Under the pieces are notes generated by a model that made no database searches, was not told the DNA's origin, and saw only the letters and a list, made by a program, of their open reading frames with translations. Below, piece by piece: positions 38,746 through 51,531 of a stretch of 64,000 nucleotides of DNA. Source of the DNA: Earliella scabrosa (lineage: Eukaryota > Basidiomycota > Agaricomycetes > Polyporales > Polyporaceae); the NCBI GenBank assembly GCA_022605405.1, contig JABYQQ010000008.1, forward strand, positions 1,488,001 to 1,552,000. Reading direction: 5' to 3'. The position numbers were made by a program, and so were the translations under genes. How positions within the stretch are numbered: the stretch's first letter is position 1; every line of letters starts with the position of its first letter.

Positions 38746-41700
38746 GAGATGCTTCTTGAGTGACACGGGTGCTGTTAGCCTCGCGGAATCGAGTCTTCCA
38801 AGTCTCCAGCGTAATGTATCATACCCTAATACCTCGTTTGAAGTTCTTGCACCATGTAGCTCAATCTCCATCGACGCATCTCATTGTGATCTTGCGAATG
38901 ACAGATTGCAGAGTTAGCATCGCACCTGCACGAAGCGTTCGTTCGAAGTTCCTATCCTGCCGGACGAAGTCATGCGTCCTTGGTCTCCGAGACCACCGCG
39001 TTTTCTCTTCTTCACGCTCGCTCGACCCTATTCTGTTCCTAAACGTAGCAGCTGTGGTCATGGATAAGCTTCTCCTCGACATGACGTCCACACATACCAA
39101 ACTCCTATGATCCCCGTGTTCGCCGAGCGCAGCCCCTTTCATGGCGCTTCTCATCTCCGCGTCCGAGGAGAAACGGCGTTCTGTAGCCTTGCCTGAGATG
39201 GCCAGGGGATCTCGGTGGAAGCGGATTACCATCGCTTGTTAGCCTTCTCTTCCACGCACAAGAGCTGTGTCGATCACTTTTGAGATCAGGAACAGTCCCC
39301 AGGCGCCTCCGCGCATTCGGAAGGTCAGGTTCGTGCCAGTGTCATGTTCTGGCGATCAATCCTCACGTCGCACGTGGCAAGAAGACGATAACATAGACTT
39401 GGCAGCCCGCCTGGTCCCGTGTATGTCGCGCGAGCACAGGCTACGACATTGCCTGTGTACTACGGCCGCGAGAAAGGAGTCACATACAGCGAAGTGAGCG
39501 TGCATCGCCTCCTCGTCCCCGCCCACGCGCGCACCGCATACGGACATGTCGGTCAGGCGCTCACGGGACGTACGTTAGTATTCGAGTTGAACACGACTGA
39601 GCTCGGCCATGGACGTCTACTCTGAGCAGGGGTGCTCGTACTGATACCATTCCCGGTGCCGCCGCGACGAGGGCTCATGTCCGGTGCGGCGCGGGCCTCG
39701 ACTAACCATGATAGGAGGGTCGGAGGTGGATCGCGCTCAAGCATTCTGATTGCTGAGTGATTCCGCGTCCGCGTTTACGCGCAGGGATGGATGGGGAGGC
39801 TTCACGCCGCCAGCCGCCGCGATGGCACGGCGGGCGTGCGCCGCGCGATGACACCGCGATACAAGCATGACGACGACGAGCCTTACACGACTGGCCGAGC
39901 GAGTGCGAGAGACGTATTTGGTATCGATCCGACGAGTTACATTGAGATGTTGGACGTGAAGCATTGTTTCAAGGGATTGCTCAAACTTCGTACTATGGCA
40001 GGGCGACTTCTCGGACTTGAATGAAAGACGATCGTAGCGGGGAAGACGGTCTGCGAGCATCTGCGCATGGAGACAGCCAATACGTCTCGTTGTTAAAGCT
40101 GGCAGAATGGACCACGACGGCGAGAACCTACCGCGAGTCTGCTCGTATCGGGTGCCAAGACTTGATAGGATGATACTGGGTAGCAAACCGTCAGCTTCGA
40201 GGGCTTGACTCTTCGAGAGATGCGGATAGGAGCGTAGGGCCGCTCGTACTCACGTTGTTGTCCCATCTTGAGACATTCCTTCACGCACGCGGGCGCGCCC
40301 TGGCTCGCGATCACACGAGAGGGCCCGGTTCAGAATTCCCCTCTTTCTGTCCAACTTCTGCGCAGTCCGCAACCGGCGACTTCTTCATGTCCGTGCGATC
40401 GCTCGTATGGTGCATAGACGCCGTTCGCACGTCATTGGCAGTGCTGCCCTCCAGTTTCCCCATCTCCGGGTTGTCGTTTTGACCGGATGTGTATGGAGTG
40501 CTCCAGATTCCATGACGGCAGAACCCCAGAGAAGCGCCGATGCATTGCTGACAACGGTCGAAGCAGATGACGAGCGGGTCCGAGTGCACTCAACAATCTG
40601 CGTTTGCGAGCGATTGAGATGATGGTCACGATGGTGTCGAGTGACATGTTGTCAGCTGCTGCTCCCATGGCTGGAGTATGGGACCCATGCTGATGCGAAG
40701 TCGTGGGTGTATCACGTACTTGAGCTGTCCGTACGCGAGAGACGAGAAGAATGGGCTGCGTCGGGGAGGAAGGGTAGAGCGTCTCCATACATGGTCTCTA
40801 ACTCCGATTTGTTGATTCAATGCAGAAGCGCATGGAAGCATAGCGAAGAGCGACTGGTGCAAAAATGGTGGTATTAAAGAAGACATGAGCCGCACGTGCG
40901 AGGATGAAGGCATCTACTCGTCTTCTGCCCCGATATCAGTCACGCAGTAATCGCAGCACGCACTTTGGACAAGGATTCTGCTTCTCGATGCATCTGTACC
41001 TGTCAGCAATTCGTAGAGCGCAGCCGATGGCGTCCCCGAAGCCACAACCTAGTATCAGAGATTGAGGGGTCAATCGCGTGATGGAAAGCGAGGAGAAACA
41101 TGACGTGGGACCGGATGGAGTACATGAACGCGCTATTAAACGCAGGCCTTGCATATGGTATCTCTGCTAAGGAGAACAAGGATGTAAGCACAAGCTCCCC
41201 GATGAGTTCGCGTTCCGGCCGGAGAGCCATTCTCCCGCACCTTGACACCATCGACCTTGCATGGATGCAGCAATAACAGACGGGCCACGGGAATCTATCT
41301 GATTCTCAAGGTACTGCTCGTCAGAAAGGTGTCATGGGAATAGCGCAGTAAGTGGCTGACATGCTGAGAGATGGGGACACATGGTCGAAGCCATTGGGAT
41401 GACGTAACACCCACCACAACTTTACTTCGACTTATGGACGTCCACGTATGGTCTTACCAGAGTCGGGGAAGCTGCAAATTTGGGACGCGTCAATCGCCTT
41501 CGGTATCATCGAAGAGTAGCGTAAGATAGATACGCACGGCACTGCGAAGGTACTGGGCTTCAGCCACCTCTTCCTCTTCGGAGGTCCACCGTCACGCAGC
41601 TTGATTACTTCACGGCAGAATGTCGTTCCGCTTGATGCTTGCCGTCGGAACCCATCGCCCGCCTTCCGACTTGGATAGCTCGGTCTGCGACACGAGCTCA

Positions 41701-42686
41701 TCCATGATGACCTAATTGAGAACAAGGCTGACCTTTCAACTCCCAGCCGGGGACGGCGTTCGTCAAGCTATCGCGATCAAAACGAGTGCGCGTATAGCGG
41801 CCGGGCAACTCGGCGGGGTCACCTGAGGGTTCCATGGGACGAGGATGCGAATGGGGTAGATGAATGTCGAGATATAGAGTGCGCAGTGCGGACAGGCATC
41901 GCCTTATAGCGCCTTGCTTCCAAAATTCTAGGTCGGCCAGCCCGGAGGAACAGGATCGAGAAGGTCATGGGAGTGCGCACGCACAGCCTCATACTCCCTG
42001 TCACAGCCAAACACCTTCGTACCTTACGAGAAGGCGTAGGACGCCGAAGGACACTTATCTCCTGTGCTTCATTTCAGAGTAGCTCAGATTGATGAAGGTT
42101 GGCACGAGCATACCATATCGACTCCGAATATCGACTCCGAATAATGATCCAGCGACGTCTTCGTCTACAAATCCCGAGTCTCGGATCGCTCACTAGCCCA
42201 ACATGATTCGAGAACATGTCGAGTCGTCTCTTGAATATCTGGAGCCCGTTGAGACAAAGACGGTTTCGGCTGAACGGAGAGCGGGGACATGCTGGCAGTG
42301 GCACTGGTGAAGTAGTTGAAGTTCATCATGGTCGTGAGAGAAGATAGACGCTTAAGCGCCTAAGACTTCAAGTCATAAGGTATCTTAGACGCCAGGCTGG
42401 CCGATCCTGCCGGCGCTAAGATCGAGCCTCCCATCCCAAGTACTCGACATATAGTTCTCATCCCTCTCGGCCTGCTTCAGCAAGCGAACTGCTTGTTATA
42501 TCCCAAAAACTGGGACTAAGTGACTTGTATCACTGTACTGGCCAGTATCCAAGCACACGTACTTATGGAGGGTAAGTACTACCGTCATCATGAAGATGCA
42601 CCCGAGCCGTAGGATTATCATCGACCGTGAGTAACATCATCTGACATCATCGAAGACAAAGCAGAAACAATTCCGTGTAGAGTACT
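38746..42686. other. gene-poor stretch with unassigned coding-like fragments
   Basis: No complete gene could be built across about 3.9 kb. Protein-like fragments occur at 39440-39625 on the plus strand (VHRLLVPAHARTAYGHVGQ) and on the minus strand at 41990-41430 (DPAELPGRYTRTRFDRDS, MDELVSQTELSKSEGGRW, VIKLRDGGPPKRKRWLKPS) and at 41250-40936, which ends CPKCVLRLLRD. The fragments do not connect through normal introns. They may be remains of decayed genes or of a mobile element. A 13-bp motif, atatcgactccga, is repeated twice near 42115-42141. Confidence 0.4.
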
Positions 42687-43138
42687 CTAGAGCATAATAG
42701 GGACGCAACCGATGGAGATGAGGCCGCCCTACAGGAATGAATGTCACGCGTGTCAATCATTACCGCGTCATAACTGAGCTAACGGATGGCTGCTACTCAC
42801 CACGCTGTTGTTCTGGCAGCAAACCGGCTGAGCAGAGCACGCGCTCCCGGTTCCAGCGCCGATGACAGAGATGGGCGAGCACCCGAGACCGACCTTGGCG
42901 GTCACATCCTGGACCGCGATACCGATCAGAGACAGGATCGCGGAGCCTGCGGCAGAGTCCGCCTGGTAGTTCGTCAGTTAGTATTGTCCTGACCATGATA
43001 CGAGATGGATGAACATACCTCCTCAAGGCTGTTGCAGCACTGGACGGGGCCTGTGTTGCAGCTACCGCTGGGAGCCGGGACGGCGAGCGCGCCGGCGGCG
43101 AAAGCGAGAGCAGAGAAGACAGCAAGGCGGGAAAACAT
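42687..43138 (-). CDS. class I hydrophobin, copy 2
   Basis: Three exons with the same phases as the other two copies. The signal peptide [20 protein letters not shown] is followed by [37 protein letters not shown] and the end [10 protein letters not shown], giving the full eight cysteines. A Pro/Ala/Ser tripeptide repeat-like insertion (PAPSGS) before the first cysteine distinguishes it from copies 1 and 3. The second intron is the longest of the three. It has its own TATA box on the minus strand at 43252-43258. Confidence 0.95.
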
Positions 43139-43251
43139 GGTACTTGGTAGATGGGAGAATGAAGAGGCGGGCTCGTCGTGAGGGGCTGATGCTGCGGGTG
43201 CGAGATGTGCTAGGCTGCTGGTGTCTGTCATTCACTGTCCATATGAAGGGT

Positions 43252-43258
43252 TTATATA
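43252..43258 (-). promoter_or_regulatory. TATA box of hydrophobin copy 2
   Basis: Read on the minus strand the sequence is tatataa, 114 bp before the start codon. This matches the spacing in both paralogues. Confidence 0.7.
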
Positions 43259-44049
43259 CGGAAGGAGAGCCCGAGGTTGTCGCTGTGTCATGAGCAAGTC
43301 TTCACGTCTTTCCGGCGCCGTGCATTTACACCTTGAATAAATGGGTGAAGGTCAAGTGCCGATGACGAACCGGCCTGTGAAGCGGCATAACCGAAGTAGA
43401 CCGACGGCGTAAGTGCACCCTCCGGACTGGGCGCACGTCGGCTGTGATACGCTTGCTTCGTGCCCGCCCCAAAGTCTCGTAATGTCTCCAGCCGTTCAAG
43501 TTGTGGGTGTCGTTGGGGCTTGAGTCACGCCGCTGGCGAGCCTGAACGGCGAATGCGTGAATGTCAGACTCGAGCCTCACTAGTCCAAGTGATCGCGCCT
43601 CAACTCACAAGGTACGACCGTAGCTTGACGGAGACTCCGAGTGTTGCGAAAGCACCCAGTTATGGTGGCACTGGCAGGTGTGCCGGAGCATGCATGAATA
43701 CTCGGCCGAAGATTTCCGTGAGCACGCTGAGTTGTATGAGCGTTGATCGATACTTCAACGTTCCACGGCCTTTGCCACCGCACATCAAGTTCAAGGACTG
43801 GTAGGGCTCGAAGGCTGACTCTGTAGACGCAACGACGGCAGATGCGTCCGGAGAGGTGCGAACTTGAAGCCTCCTCAACGTTTAGTAGACAGAATGCCAT
43901 TTTTGAGCAATCAGTCTGATGCTCGAAAAGTAAATGCGTCGAGAGTCAAGCTGCGCTGAGGGTATTGGCTTTCAGCGACAATGAGTCCGAATCTAACCTC
44001 GTGAAAGCCAAGGGAACGGGATGTGCGACCTTACCATCACTCCGGGCAC
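43259..44049. other. intergenic
   Basis: No supported gene; antisense frames of about 70-115 codons show no motif. Confidence 0.35.
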
Positions 44050-44196
44050 CCCGAAATATTGCACCGGGCGATAGGCGGGTTATAGGCGTGCAAATTTAGC
44101 GAAGTTAACCTATCATACGGCCATTGACTGCCTATTGGCCGGTTTCTGCCTGTCGGTCCGCCTATAGACCGCCTATTGCATGGTGCAAAATACGCC
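44050..44196. repeat. inverted-repeat hairpin, possible miniature element
   Basis: The left arm (about 44050-44088, with GCGATAGGCGGGTTATAGGCG) is complementary, with a few mismatches, to the right arm (about 44159-44196, CGCCTATAGACCGCCTATTGC). The outer ends TATTGCACC and GGTGCAAAATA also pair. A smaller palindrome (CGGCCA/TGGCCG) sits inside at about 44118-44141. No clean target duplication was seen. Confidence 0.65.
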
Positions 44197-44860
44197 TTTG
44201 TCTGTTGTGCATCGCGGTCTTGGGCTTTGTTTGTACACGTGTTGGTAGCCAAACAAACATTCATGGGCGCTTGCGAGCCATTCCAAACCGGTGTCTCGTG
44301 TATGTGCCATACCGTCTGTGCTCGTAAGTTGTTAACCCTTGGTCTTACTCTGCCACGAACGAGCGGAGGGCGCGACTGACTAGTATGATTGAAATAGATA
44401 CTAACTGATTACATTCAACACACCCTGCGCTCACCAACTTGTGCTCAATGCCAGCTCAGCTCGATACTCTCACGGAGGCTAGACTAGTACTCTTGAAGAC
44501 AGTGAATACTTGCCATAGAGTCCGAGGGGCTGATCAGTATAGGACTAAGTTCACTTCCATCGTACTCTCAGACGAGTCAGGCTCGTTCCACCCGGACGCC
44601 GGAGACAGTTCAGGGTGAGTTTGACTCCTGGCAATTCCATTTTCTGCATCTGAACGTTGACTACGCGTCTCGGGCCAAGGTTAAACAATTACCGTCTGGG
44701 ATCGAACCCATAACACTTAAGTCACATGCCCCTTGCACGGGTCAAGATGCATGACATCTTCTAGGCCCGGCAGACGGTGAGAAGCCCGGAAACGGTCCTC
44801 TGACTTCCGCGAAGCTGACCTGATGACATTTCCTACGAATAGCCCGCGCTTGAGACGTCT

Positions 44861-44867
44861 TATATAC
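44861..44867 (+). promoter_or_regulatory. TATA box of the GH31 gene
   Basis: tatatac lies about 50 bp upstream of the start codon at 44913. Confidence 0.5.
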
Positions 44868-44912
44868 TCTGGCAATGCGAGCGCACTCTAACACCTCTCG
44901 CAATCCTCCTCC

Positions 44913-47900
44913 ATGCTCCTCAAGGTTGCGTTCGAGCTTGTTCTCATCGTCCATCTCTTGCAGGTTGCTGTGGCAACCATCACAAGCTCCGGAGAGCTCG
45001 ATGCGTGCCCGGGGTACAAAGCAGAGAACATAGTCGACCACGGGCACCTGCTCTCCGCCGACCTGCTGCTCAATGGTCGACCGTGCAACATCTACGGAGA
45101 CGATATTCACAAACTCCACCTTCAAGTCACATATGAGTCTGGTGAGTCGCGTCCACCACGCTCCGTTTCGATTCTAGCTTCTGTGGGTCTATCATGGTCG
45201 CCGATCAGTGTGCGGCTCGATGTTATGGTGTTAGAACCAACCCCCCATGCGCAGGGGGGGAGCTCTACACGTCACGAAGACCAGCGGGGATAGACTTGAT
45301 AATTCTGGGACGTCGGCGTTCCGTATAGGGACCGCACTCACGCGGGCTCACATTCGCAGGAGAGCCGATGTCAAACTGTTTGTTCTTCAGAGCGCTGACA
45401 GGATGGACGAGCGCTGCAAGCGCTTCGCCCATAGGACTGTCTTGGCGCAATGGGGCCAAAGGCCTGAGCCATCCTCTTGCTGACAACTCGTACGTATAGC
45501 TACCAGTATGATGATCACACTCCCGTTGTGTGCAGTTCTCGAGGGTAACCAGACGACGGGTGCACACGCGCTGAAGTCGACTTGGAGCCCGCATATCCAT
45601 GGCGGCAACATTCTGACACGTTGCTCTCTACAGACGACCGGGTTCATGTCAAGATAACCGACCCAGCCCACGCTCGGTACGAAGTCCCGGAATCCGTCCT
45701 CCCACGCCCGAAGGCCAATCGATCATCCGGGCCCTCCACTTCGAACATACGGTTCAACTACACACGCACGCCCTTCGCGTTCTCCGTCTACCGCGCATCT
45801 ACCAACGAGGTCCTCTTCTCCACCGTAACGCACCCCATCATCTTCGAGCCCCAGTACCTCCGCGTGAAGACGAACCTCCCTCCTAACGCCAATCTCTACG
45901 GACTAGGCGAGCACACCGACCCATTCCGCCTACCCACGCACAACTACACTCGGACTCTATGGGCGCGCAATGCTCGAGGCATTCCTCAAGGGTCGAACCT
46001 CTACGGCGTGCACCCCGTGTACTTCGAACATCGCACAACAGGCACGCACGGCGTGTTCCTCGCGAACTCAAACGGGATGGATATCAAGGTCAACGACACG
46101 GATCCTGAGAGCACGACCCTCGAGTATAACATCATTGGAGGCGTGCTCGACTTCTACTTCCTCGCGGGCAGCGAGGATGACCCGGCGGCCGCTGCCCGGC
46201 AGTATGCGGAGGTTGTCGGCAATCCTGCAGAGGTGCCGTACTGGTCGCTCGGATTCCATCAGTGTCGATGGGGGTACCAGAGTGAGTGTCTGTCTTTGGT
46301 TGATATGACGAGCGCGTATGGACATGATTTGGCAGACTACATCGACCTAGCTCAGGTGATCACTAACTACTCTGCTGCGCGAATCCCACTCGAGACGATG
46401 TGGACCGATATTGGTACGTTTTGTCATGCTACGCTAATCTTGTCTACTAAGCGATAGCATGTTCCCTCAGACTACATGGACCATCGGCTGGTCTTCACCC
46501 TCGACCCGGACTATTTCCCGCTCGCCCGCATGCGGGAGATCATTGACTACTTACACTCGCACGGTCAGAGATACAGTAAGTGACATCATGCGTTCCTAGC
46601 GTTGCTATTATCAAGTTAACCGTATCCTGGGTCTCCTTCAGTTCTCATGGTAGACCCGGCAGTTGGCTACCGCCCTAACGAGGGCTACGGCGCGTTCGAT
46701 CGGGGCGTTGCCGCTGACATCTGGCTGCTGGCGCCCAATGGCAGTAGCCCCCACTTGGGTGCTGTATGGCCCGGTGTTGCAGTCTGGCCTGATTGGTTCA
46801 ACGAGAGAACGCAAGAGTACGCATCTCACTTTGCCCTGAAAGCTAGGACTCACTTTGGCCATCTAGCTACTGGACGAACGAGTTCAAACTCCTCTTCGAC
46901 CCCGATACCGGAATTGATATTGACGGAGCGTGGATCGACTTGAACGAGCCTACCAGCGTACGTCACTCCTCTTCTGGTCCCCCTGCAGAAGTCCCAGACC
47001 TGACAGTACGTTTTGGTCTTCCACAGTTCTGTATCTTCCCGTGTGCAGATCCATTCGAGCAATCCCGAAACCAGAACCTCCCTCCTCCGCGCCCCGCACC
47101 GCCTCCAGACCTTAACGCACCAATCTTCACCGCCGGCGCTCAGGATCAGCTTCCCTTGCGCAAGCGTGTCGATCCCTCGCAGAATAGCCTCCAATTTCCC
47201 CCATACGAGATCGCCAGCTGGGGTGGTCCTTTGTCGAATGGCACCGCGAACGTATGCGATCCGGTCCGCTCATGAGATCTAACTCCAAAGCTAACATCTC
47301 TTCGCCCGGTCCTAGGTCGAAGCGCTCCACGCGAACGGCCTCATCGAGTACGACACGCACAACCTATATGGAACGATGATGTCGACCGCGACGCACTTCG
47401 CGCTCCGCGCGCTCCGCGCGCGCCGCCCCGGTGAGCGCACCGTCGTGATCACGCGCTCGACGTTCGCGGGAGCAGGAAGACAAGTGGGCAAATGGCTTGG
47501 GGACAACCTGAGCGAGTGGTCGCACTACAGACAGTCCATCTCGGGCATCCTCGCGTTCGCCGGCATCTTCCAGATGCCTATGGTCGGCGCGGACGTGTGC
47601 GGGTTCGCGGAGAACACGACGGAGACGCTCTGCGCAAGATGGGCGACACTCGGGGCGTTCTACCCGTTCATGCGCAACGTGAGTGTTGTGGCACGATGCT
47701 CAAACTACGCGCCTGATTAATCTTCATCTTTGCTGCCTAGCACAACACCAACACGACGATTGGCCAGGAATTCTACCGTTGGCCGCTGACGACTCTGGCA
47801 GCGCAGCACGCGCTCGACATGCGCTATCGCCTGCTCGACTACCTCTACACGGCCTTCCACCGCGCGAAGACGGACGGCACTCCCGTCCTCGCCCCGCTCT

Positions 47901-48526
47901 GGTACCACTTCCCCAAAGACGCGCGCACCTTCGGGATCGACACGCAATTCTTCTTCGGGCCCTCGATCCTCGTCTCGCCCGTGCTCGAGGAAAACGCGAC
48001 ATCGGTGGACGTGTACTACCCCAACGCGCTCTTCTACGACTTCCACAAGCTCGCGCCCATGCAGGGCACAGGCGAGACCGTGCACCTTACCGACGTCAAC
48101 TTCACGTCCATCCCCGTGACGATCATGGGCGGCGCGGTCCTCCCGCTCCGCGTGCGCGGCGCGATGACGACCGAGGAGTTGCGGAGGACCGACTTCGAGC
48201 TCGTCGTGGCGCCTGACGCGCGGGGCGCTGCGCGGGGCTCGCTGTACTTTGACGACGGGCTGTCGGTCGAGCCGCCGCGGACGACGGAGGTCCAGTTCGT
48301 GTATGAGCACGGGAGGCTGGTGGTGAAGGGCCAGTTTGGGTACCCGTTGGGCGTGCGGTTGTCTCGTGTCAGGTTCGCGAACAGACAGCGGGCGCCGAGG
48401 AGCGTGAGGATGAATGGGAGGGAGGTGGCTGGGGAGAATGTCGTCTTTGAGAAGGCGGCGGGCGTGCTGGACGTTTACTTGGATATTCCGTTCACTTCGG
48501 GTTTCGTGATTGACGTGTCTAGGTAA
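44913..48526 (+). CDS. secreted alpha-glucosidase, GH31 family
   Basis: Glycoside hydrolase family 31 enzyme releasing glucose from alpha-glucosides. A hydrophobic signal peptide ([18 protein letters not shown]) is followed by the N-terminal [10 protein letters not shown] motif. The beta-sandwich has [15 protein letters not shown], the barrel has [16 protein letters not shown], the nucleophile Asp lies in [11 protein letters not shown] (codon at about 46937-46939), and the acid/base Asp in MVGADVCGF (47592-47594). NxS/T sites are frequent, consistent with secretion. The first intron, 45142-45633, is 492 nt, far longer than any other here, and its removal joins VTYES directly to [11 protein letters not shown] as expected for the family. 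About nine exons. It ends [11 protein letters not shown]. Identification is firm. Confidence 0.93.
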
Positions 48527-49034
48527 TCTCCTACATGTGGCCGGCGTTTGTCAACTTCGATGCTGGTCTGAACCGCAATCTACGTGGCACTGGCAGGACT
48601 GTATTGCACAACGACTGCAGCTCGAACTCAGCTCTCAAGACTCAGAACCAACCCAAAGAGATACCGACGACTTACCCGTACACAGCCGACACCGGCGTTG
48701 CGGCATGCCACAGGATCGCTGAAGATGAGTCGAGATGGTTATATGCCGTCGGTCAACCCTTGCTGGAAGAACGCTGAGGCTAAGCGAAACGTAAGTAGCC
48801 GCGAGCTCGGCGACAAGGCCAGCGAAGCGACAATTGTGCTTGATTAACCCTGCGCCAGCCGACGCGCGCCCCGCGCCGACGCTCGTAGACTTTAGTGTTT
48901 CGCACCGTCGTGTCGGGCCTCGGTCTTCCGAGTTGGTCATAGCCGTCTCGCCTACTTCGCCTTCACGCGTCCCCGGGTGCTGATGTGGCGAGCAGCAAGG
49001 GCTCAGGAAAGGCCCCACGGACCACAGTCCGTGC
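48527..49034. other. intergenic
   Basis: No gene seen; contains the promoter of hydrophobin copy 3. Confidence 0.4.
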
Positions 49035-49041
49035 ATATAAG
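49035..49041 (+). promoter_or_regulatory. TATA box of hydrophobin copy 3
   Basis: tataaga, about 110 bp upstream of the start codon, within the context gcatataagagcc. Confidence 0.7.
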
Positions 49042-49145
49042 AGCCTCGTCGTCGCTGAAGAGGATCCAGCAGCAGTCGACTCATCGCATTCGCAGCCTCT
49101 CAGCCTTTCGCACCTCTCTCAACACTCTAGCACTCACCGAGCACC

Positions 49146-49587
49146 ATGTTCTCCCGCGTCGCTGCCATCGCCACCCTCGCCTTCGTCGCCGTTGCTGCTG
49201 CTGGCGACTCGAAGTGCAACACGGGCCCGGTCCAGTGCTGCAACAGCGTTGAGAGCGTACGTGGTCCATGCCGTGCTTCTTGCCATGGAGTGTCTCCAGT
49301 CTGACGAAGACTTGTTGACCACAGGCCCACTCTGCGGCTGGCTCTACCCTGCTGGCCCTGCTCGGGGTTGTCGTCCAGGATGTGACTGCCAACATTGGTT
49401 TCGGCTGCTCGCCCATTTCCGTCATTGGCGTTGGCAGCGGCAACGCCTGCGCTGCGCAGCCTGTGTGCTGCGAGAACAACAACGTCGTGAGTATTCATGT
49501 TCGTGGTTGATGATTGATCTGGACTCATCACCTTTGGTCAACCAGGGTGGCCTCATCTCCATTGGCTGTGTCCCCATTATGCTCTAG
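49146..49587 (+). CDS. class I hydrophobin, copy 3
   Basis: Three exons (49146-49256, 49325-49486, 49546-49587) give 104 residues: signal peptide [57 protein letters not shown] and [10 protein letters not shown], with all eight cysteines. It is closest to copy 1 in length and intron sizes. It lies 0.6 kb downstream of the GH31 gene on the same strand. Confidence 0.95.
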
Positions 49588-49814
49588 ATCCAGTATCACG
49601 GGGTAATGCGTTAGAGAGTTACGGTACCGCACGCGCATAATGACACGTTGAGTTTGCATTCCACGTCAGCATCGCCCGTGTGTGTGATCAGTGAACCAAA
49701 TGGATATGCGTGACTTGGAAGGAACAAACGAGTCCTCCGCGTGAGAGAGAGTATGCAATACTCTCACCTCTCGGACGTCAACAAGAAACATCGCCACCCT
49801 GCTATCCTGGTGCA

Positions 49815-50138
49815 TCACCTCCTACCCTTCCCGCGTGACGCCCGAGTCTTGTTCTCAGCGGTTTTGTCCCGCATCCACCGCATAACTGCAGGGGTCAGAT
49901 TCCTCGACACGACCCTCACTGTCCCCTCTCCGGGCAGCTCGATGTCGATCGCGTGTTCCGGCCCCACGTATCCCGGCTCAGGCATCTCCGGCACTGAGTC
50001 TTCGTCCCCAATGACCGTCGAGCCTCCACCACCCTGGAACGTCCTAGGTGCGTCGTCGATCGAAGGCTCTGGCGGGCGTGGAGGGTCCTTCGCAAGATCG
50101 TCATCAGACTTGCACCACGGCTTGTGCGCCTTCCAGTC
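49815..50138 (-). pseudogene. headless last exon of a MYND zinc-finger gene
   Basis: After a good acceptor (ctcgacag) the frame begins DWKAHKPWCKSDDD, the very end of a MYND finger, and continues with GGGGSTVIGDEDSVPEMPEP, an ELPGEGTVRVVSRNLTPA segment and a basic end before TGA. The remainder of a MYND finger (two CxxC pairs and the YCSxxCQ part) should lie upstream, that is at higher coordinates, but nothing like it is visible before the next gene. Either the intron is unusually long or the 5' part was lost, perhaps replaced by the adjacent segment. Confidence 0.6.
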
Positions 50139-51531
50139 CTGTCGAGGTTGAATGCAGAAGGCCGTCAGTCATTAGCCTCACTCAATTCTTACGCAAAATG
50201 GACATATGTCCGCGGCTATTGCATTTCTGTCCATATCGATTAGCCATCTGTCCGCCCGACCTGCAGTTGCTCCACTACCCCTCCTATCCCCTCCAAATTT
50301 CGTGTGTATGCACTTTCAGCCCCCCTCAGTCCAGCAAAATTATTATTTTCACGCCGATCTCTTTCGTCCGTCCTCGTGGTCCCTCGAATGCTTTGCCCTC
50401 CCACCGGCGCCTAACCGCCTATATATGGTAAAACCCCGCCCAGCCCCTTCCGGCGCTCTACGCCCACTGCCATCGGCCTTCTCGCAGTCCGTACGGCGCC
50501 TCACCTGTCCTTTCGGATTTTTCGGACTCGCTCGTCGCCCAGTAGCGCTCACTCTCCGGCGCTCTCCTCCACACCCTATTTGTTTCTATTTACCCTCTCC
50601 TTACCACTCAAACGCCTGGCCGTTCAACCCGCAGCGCCCTCTGGCGCTGCTGTCCTCCCACGTCAAGCGCCCCATCACCTTCCTTTCGCCCCCTCTAGTC
50701 ATCCACCATCCCACTCCATACTCACAACCTCAGCATCCTGCTCACTCTCCCTTAGCGAGTCGCTATCACTACCGCTTCGCTCTCAACTCCCCACCTCCGC
50801 CTGTCTTCCGGGCCCCTTACACCCCGTCCATCCAATGCACCCATAACATCGTAGCTCCCTCCTCCGATCGCATCACGTCCACATCGCTGACCTCCCTTCA
50901 AGTGCCCTCGGCCTTCGTTGACCACATACTACGCTCACGTTTCCCAACTCGACGTCTTCCCTCTCACTCGACTCCCAGCATTCTGACGCAATCCCTTCTT
51001 CTTATGCTACACTAGTAGCACGTCCCCCTCGTCACACTTATCCCTTACTCAGTACGCCTTTCCTTACCTGCCCCTCACACTGCTGTAGCAACGGTTGTAC
51101 CACCCATTGTATCTCAATGCCAGCGCTCCTCGCTCCCGTGCCTGCAAGCTCATGTCAACCTCGCGCCACGTCAATACCTCTCCAAACCGGTCGTCCTCTC
51201 CAATCCCCTCGCAGCCTGCGTATCGTGTGGACACTGAGGCCGCAGTCTTCTCAGGTGTGTATCTCCGTGGCTCTCCCCGATCACACCGTGTATCCTACAA
51301 TGCCCCCATCCATCGCAGTCTGCTCATTCCGCCGACGTCTCTCTTCCACCAACCCCACCCGTCTTCCATCTCCTCTCTATCCCGTGTCTGTTCAAGCCTT
51401 TTGTAGTCCCCCCTTCCCTTGTTCGCCTCCTCCCCATCTGTACGTTGTCCTCCTTTCATCACCAGATATCTCACTTTCACCCCGTTCACATTACCATGCT
51501 CGCTGTGTATAGACATTGTCCGCTCTTCCTA
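50139..51531. other. pyrimidine-rich stretch without a supported gene
   Basis: On the plus strand this stretch is extremely C/T-rich with a TATA-like tatatatgg near 50420. Long conceptual frames (50206-51015) are Pro/Ser/Leu low complexity and look like a by-product of base composition. Confidence 0.4.

Noticed and set aside
44690..44760. A tRNA-like T-arm (GGGTTCGATCCC on the minus strand).
   Set aside because: No matching acceptor stem or D-arm could be paired around it and the T-stem has a mismatch; at most a tRNA or SINE relic.
47717..48310. A 197-codon minus-strand frame inside the GH31 gene.
   Set aside because: Shadow of the conserved C-terminal GH31 exon.
50206..51015. A 269-codon plus-strand open frame.
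   Set aside because: Composition mirrors the C/T-rich DNA and contains no motif.
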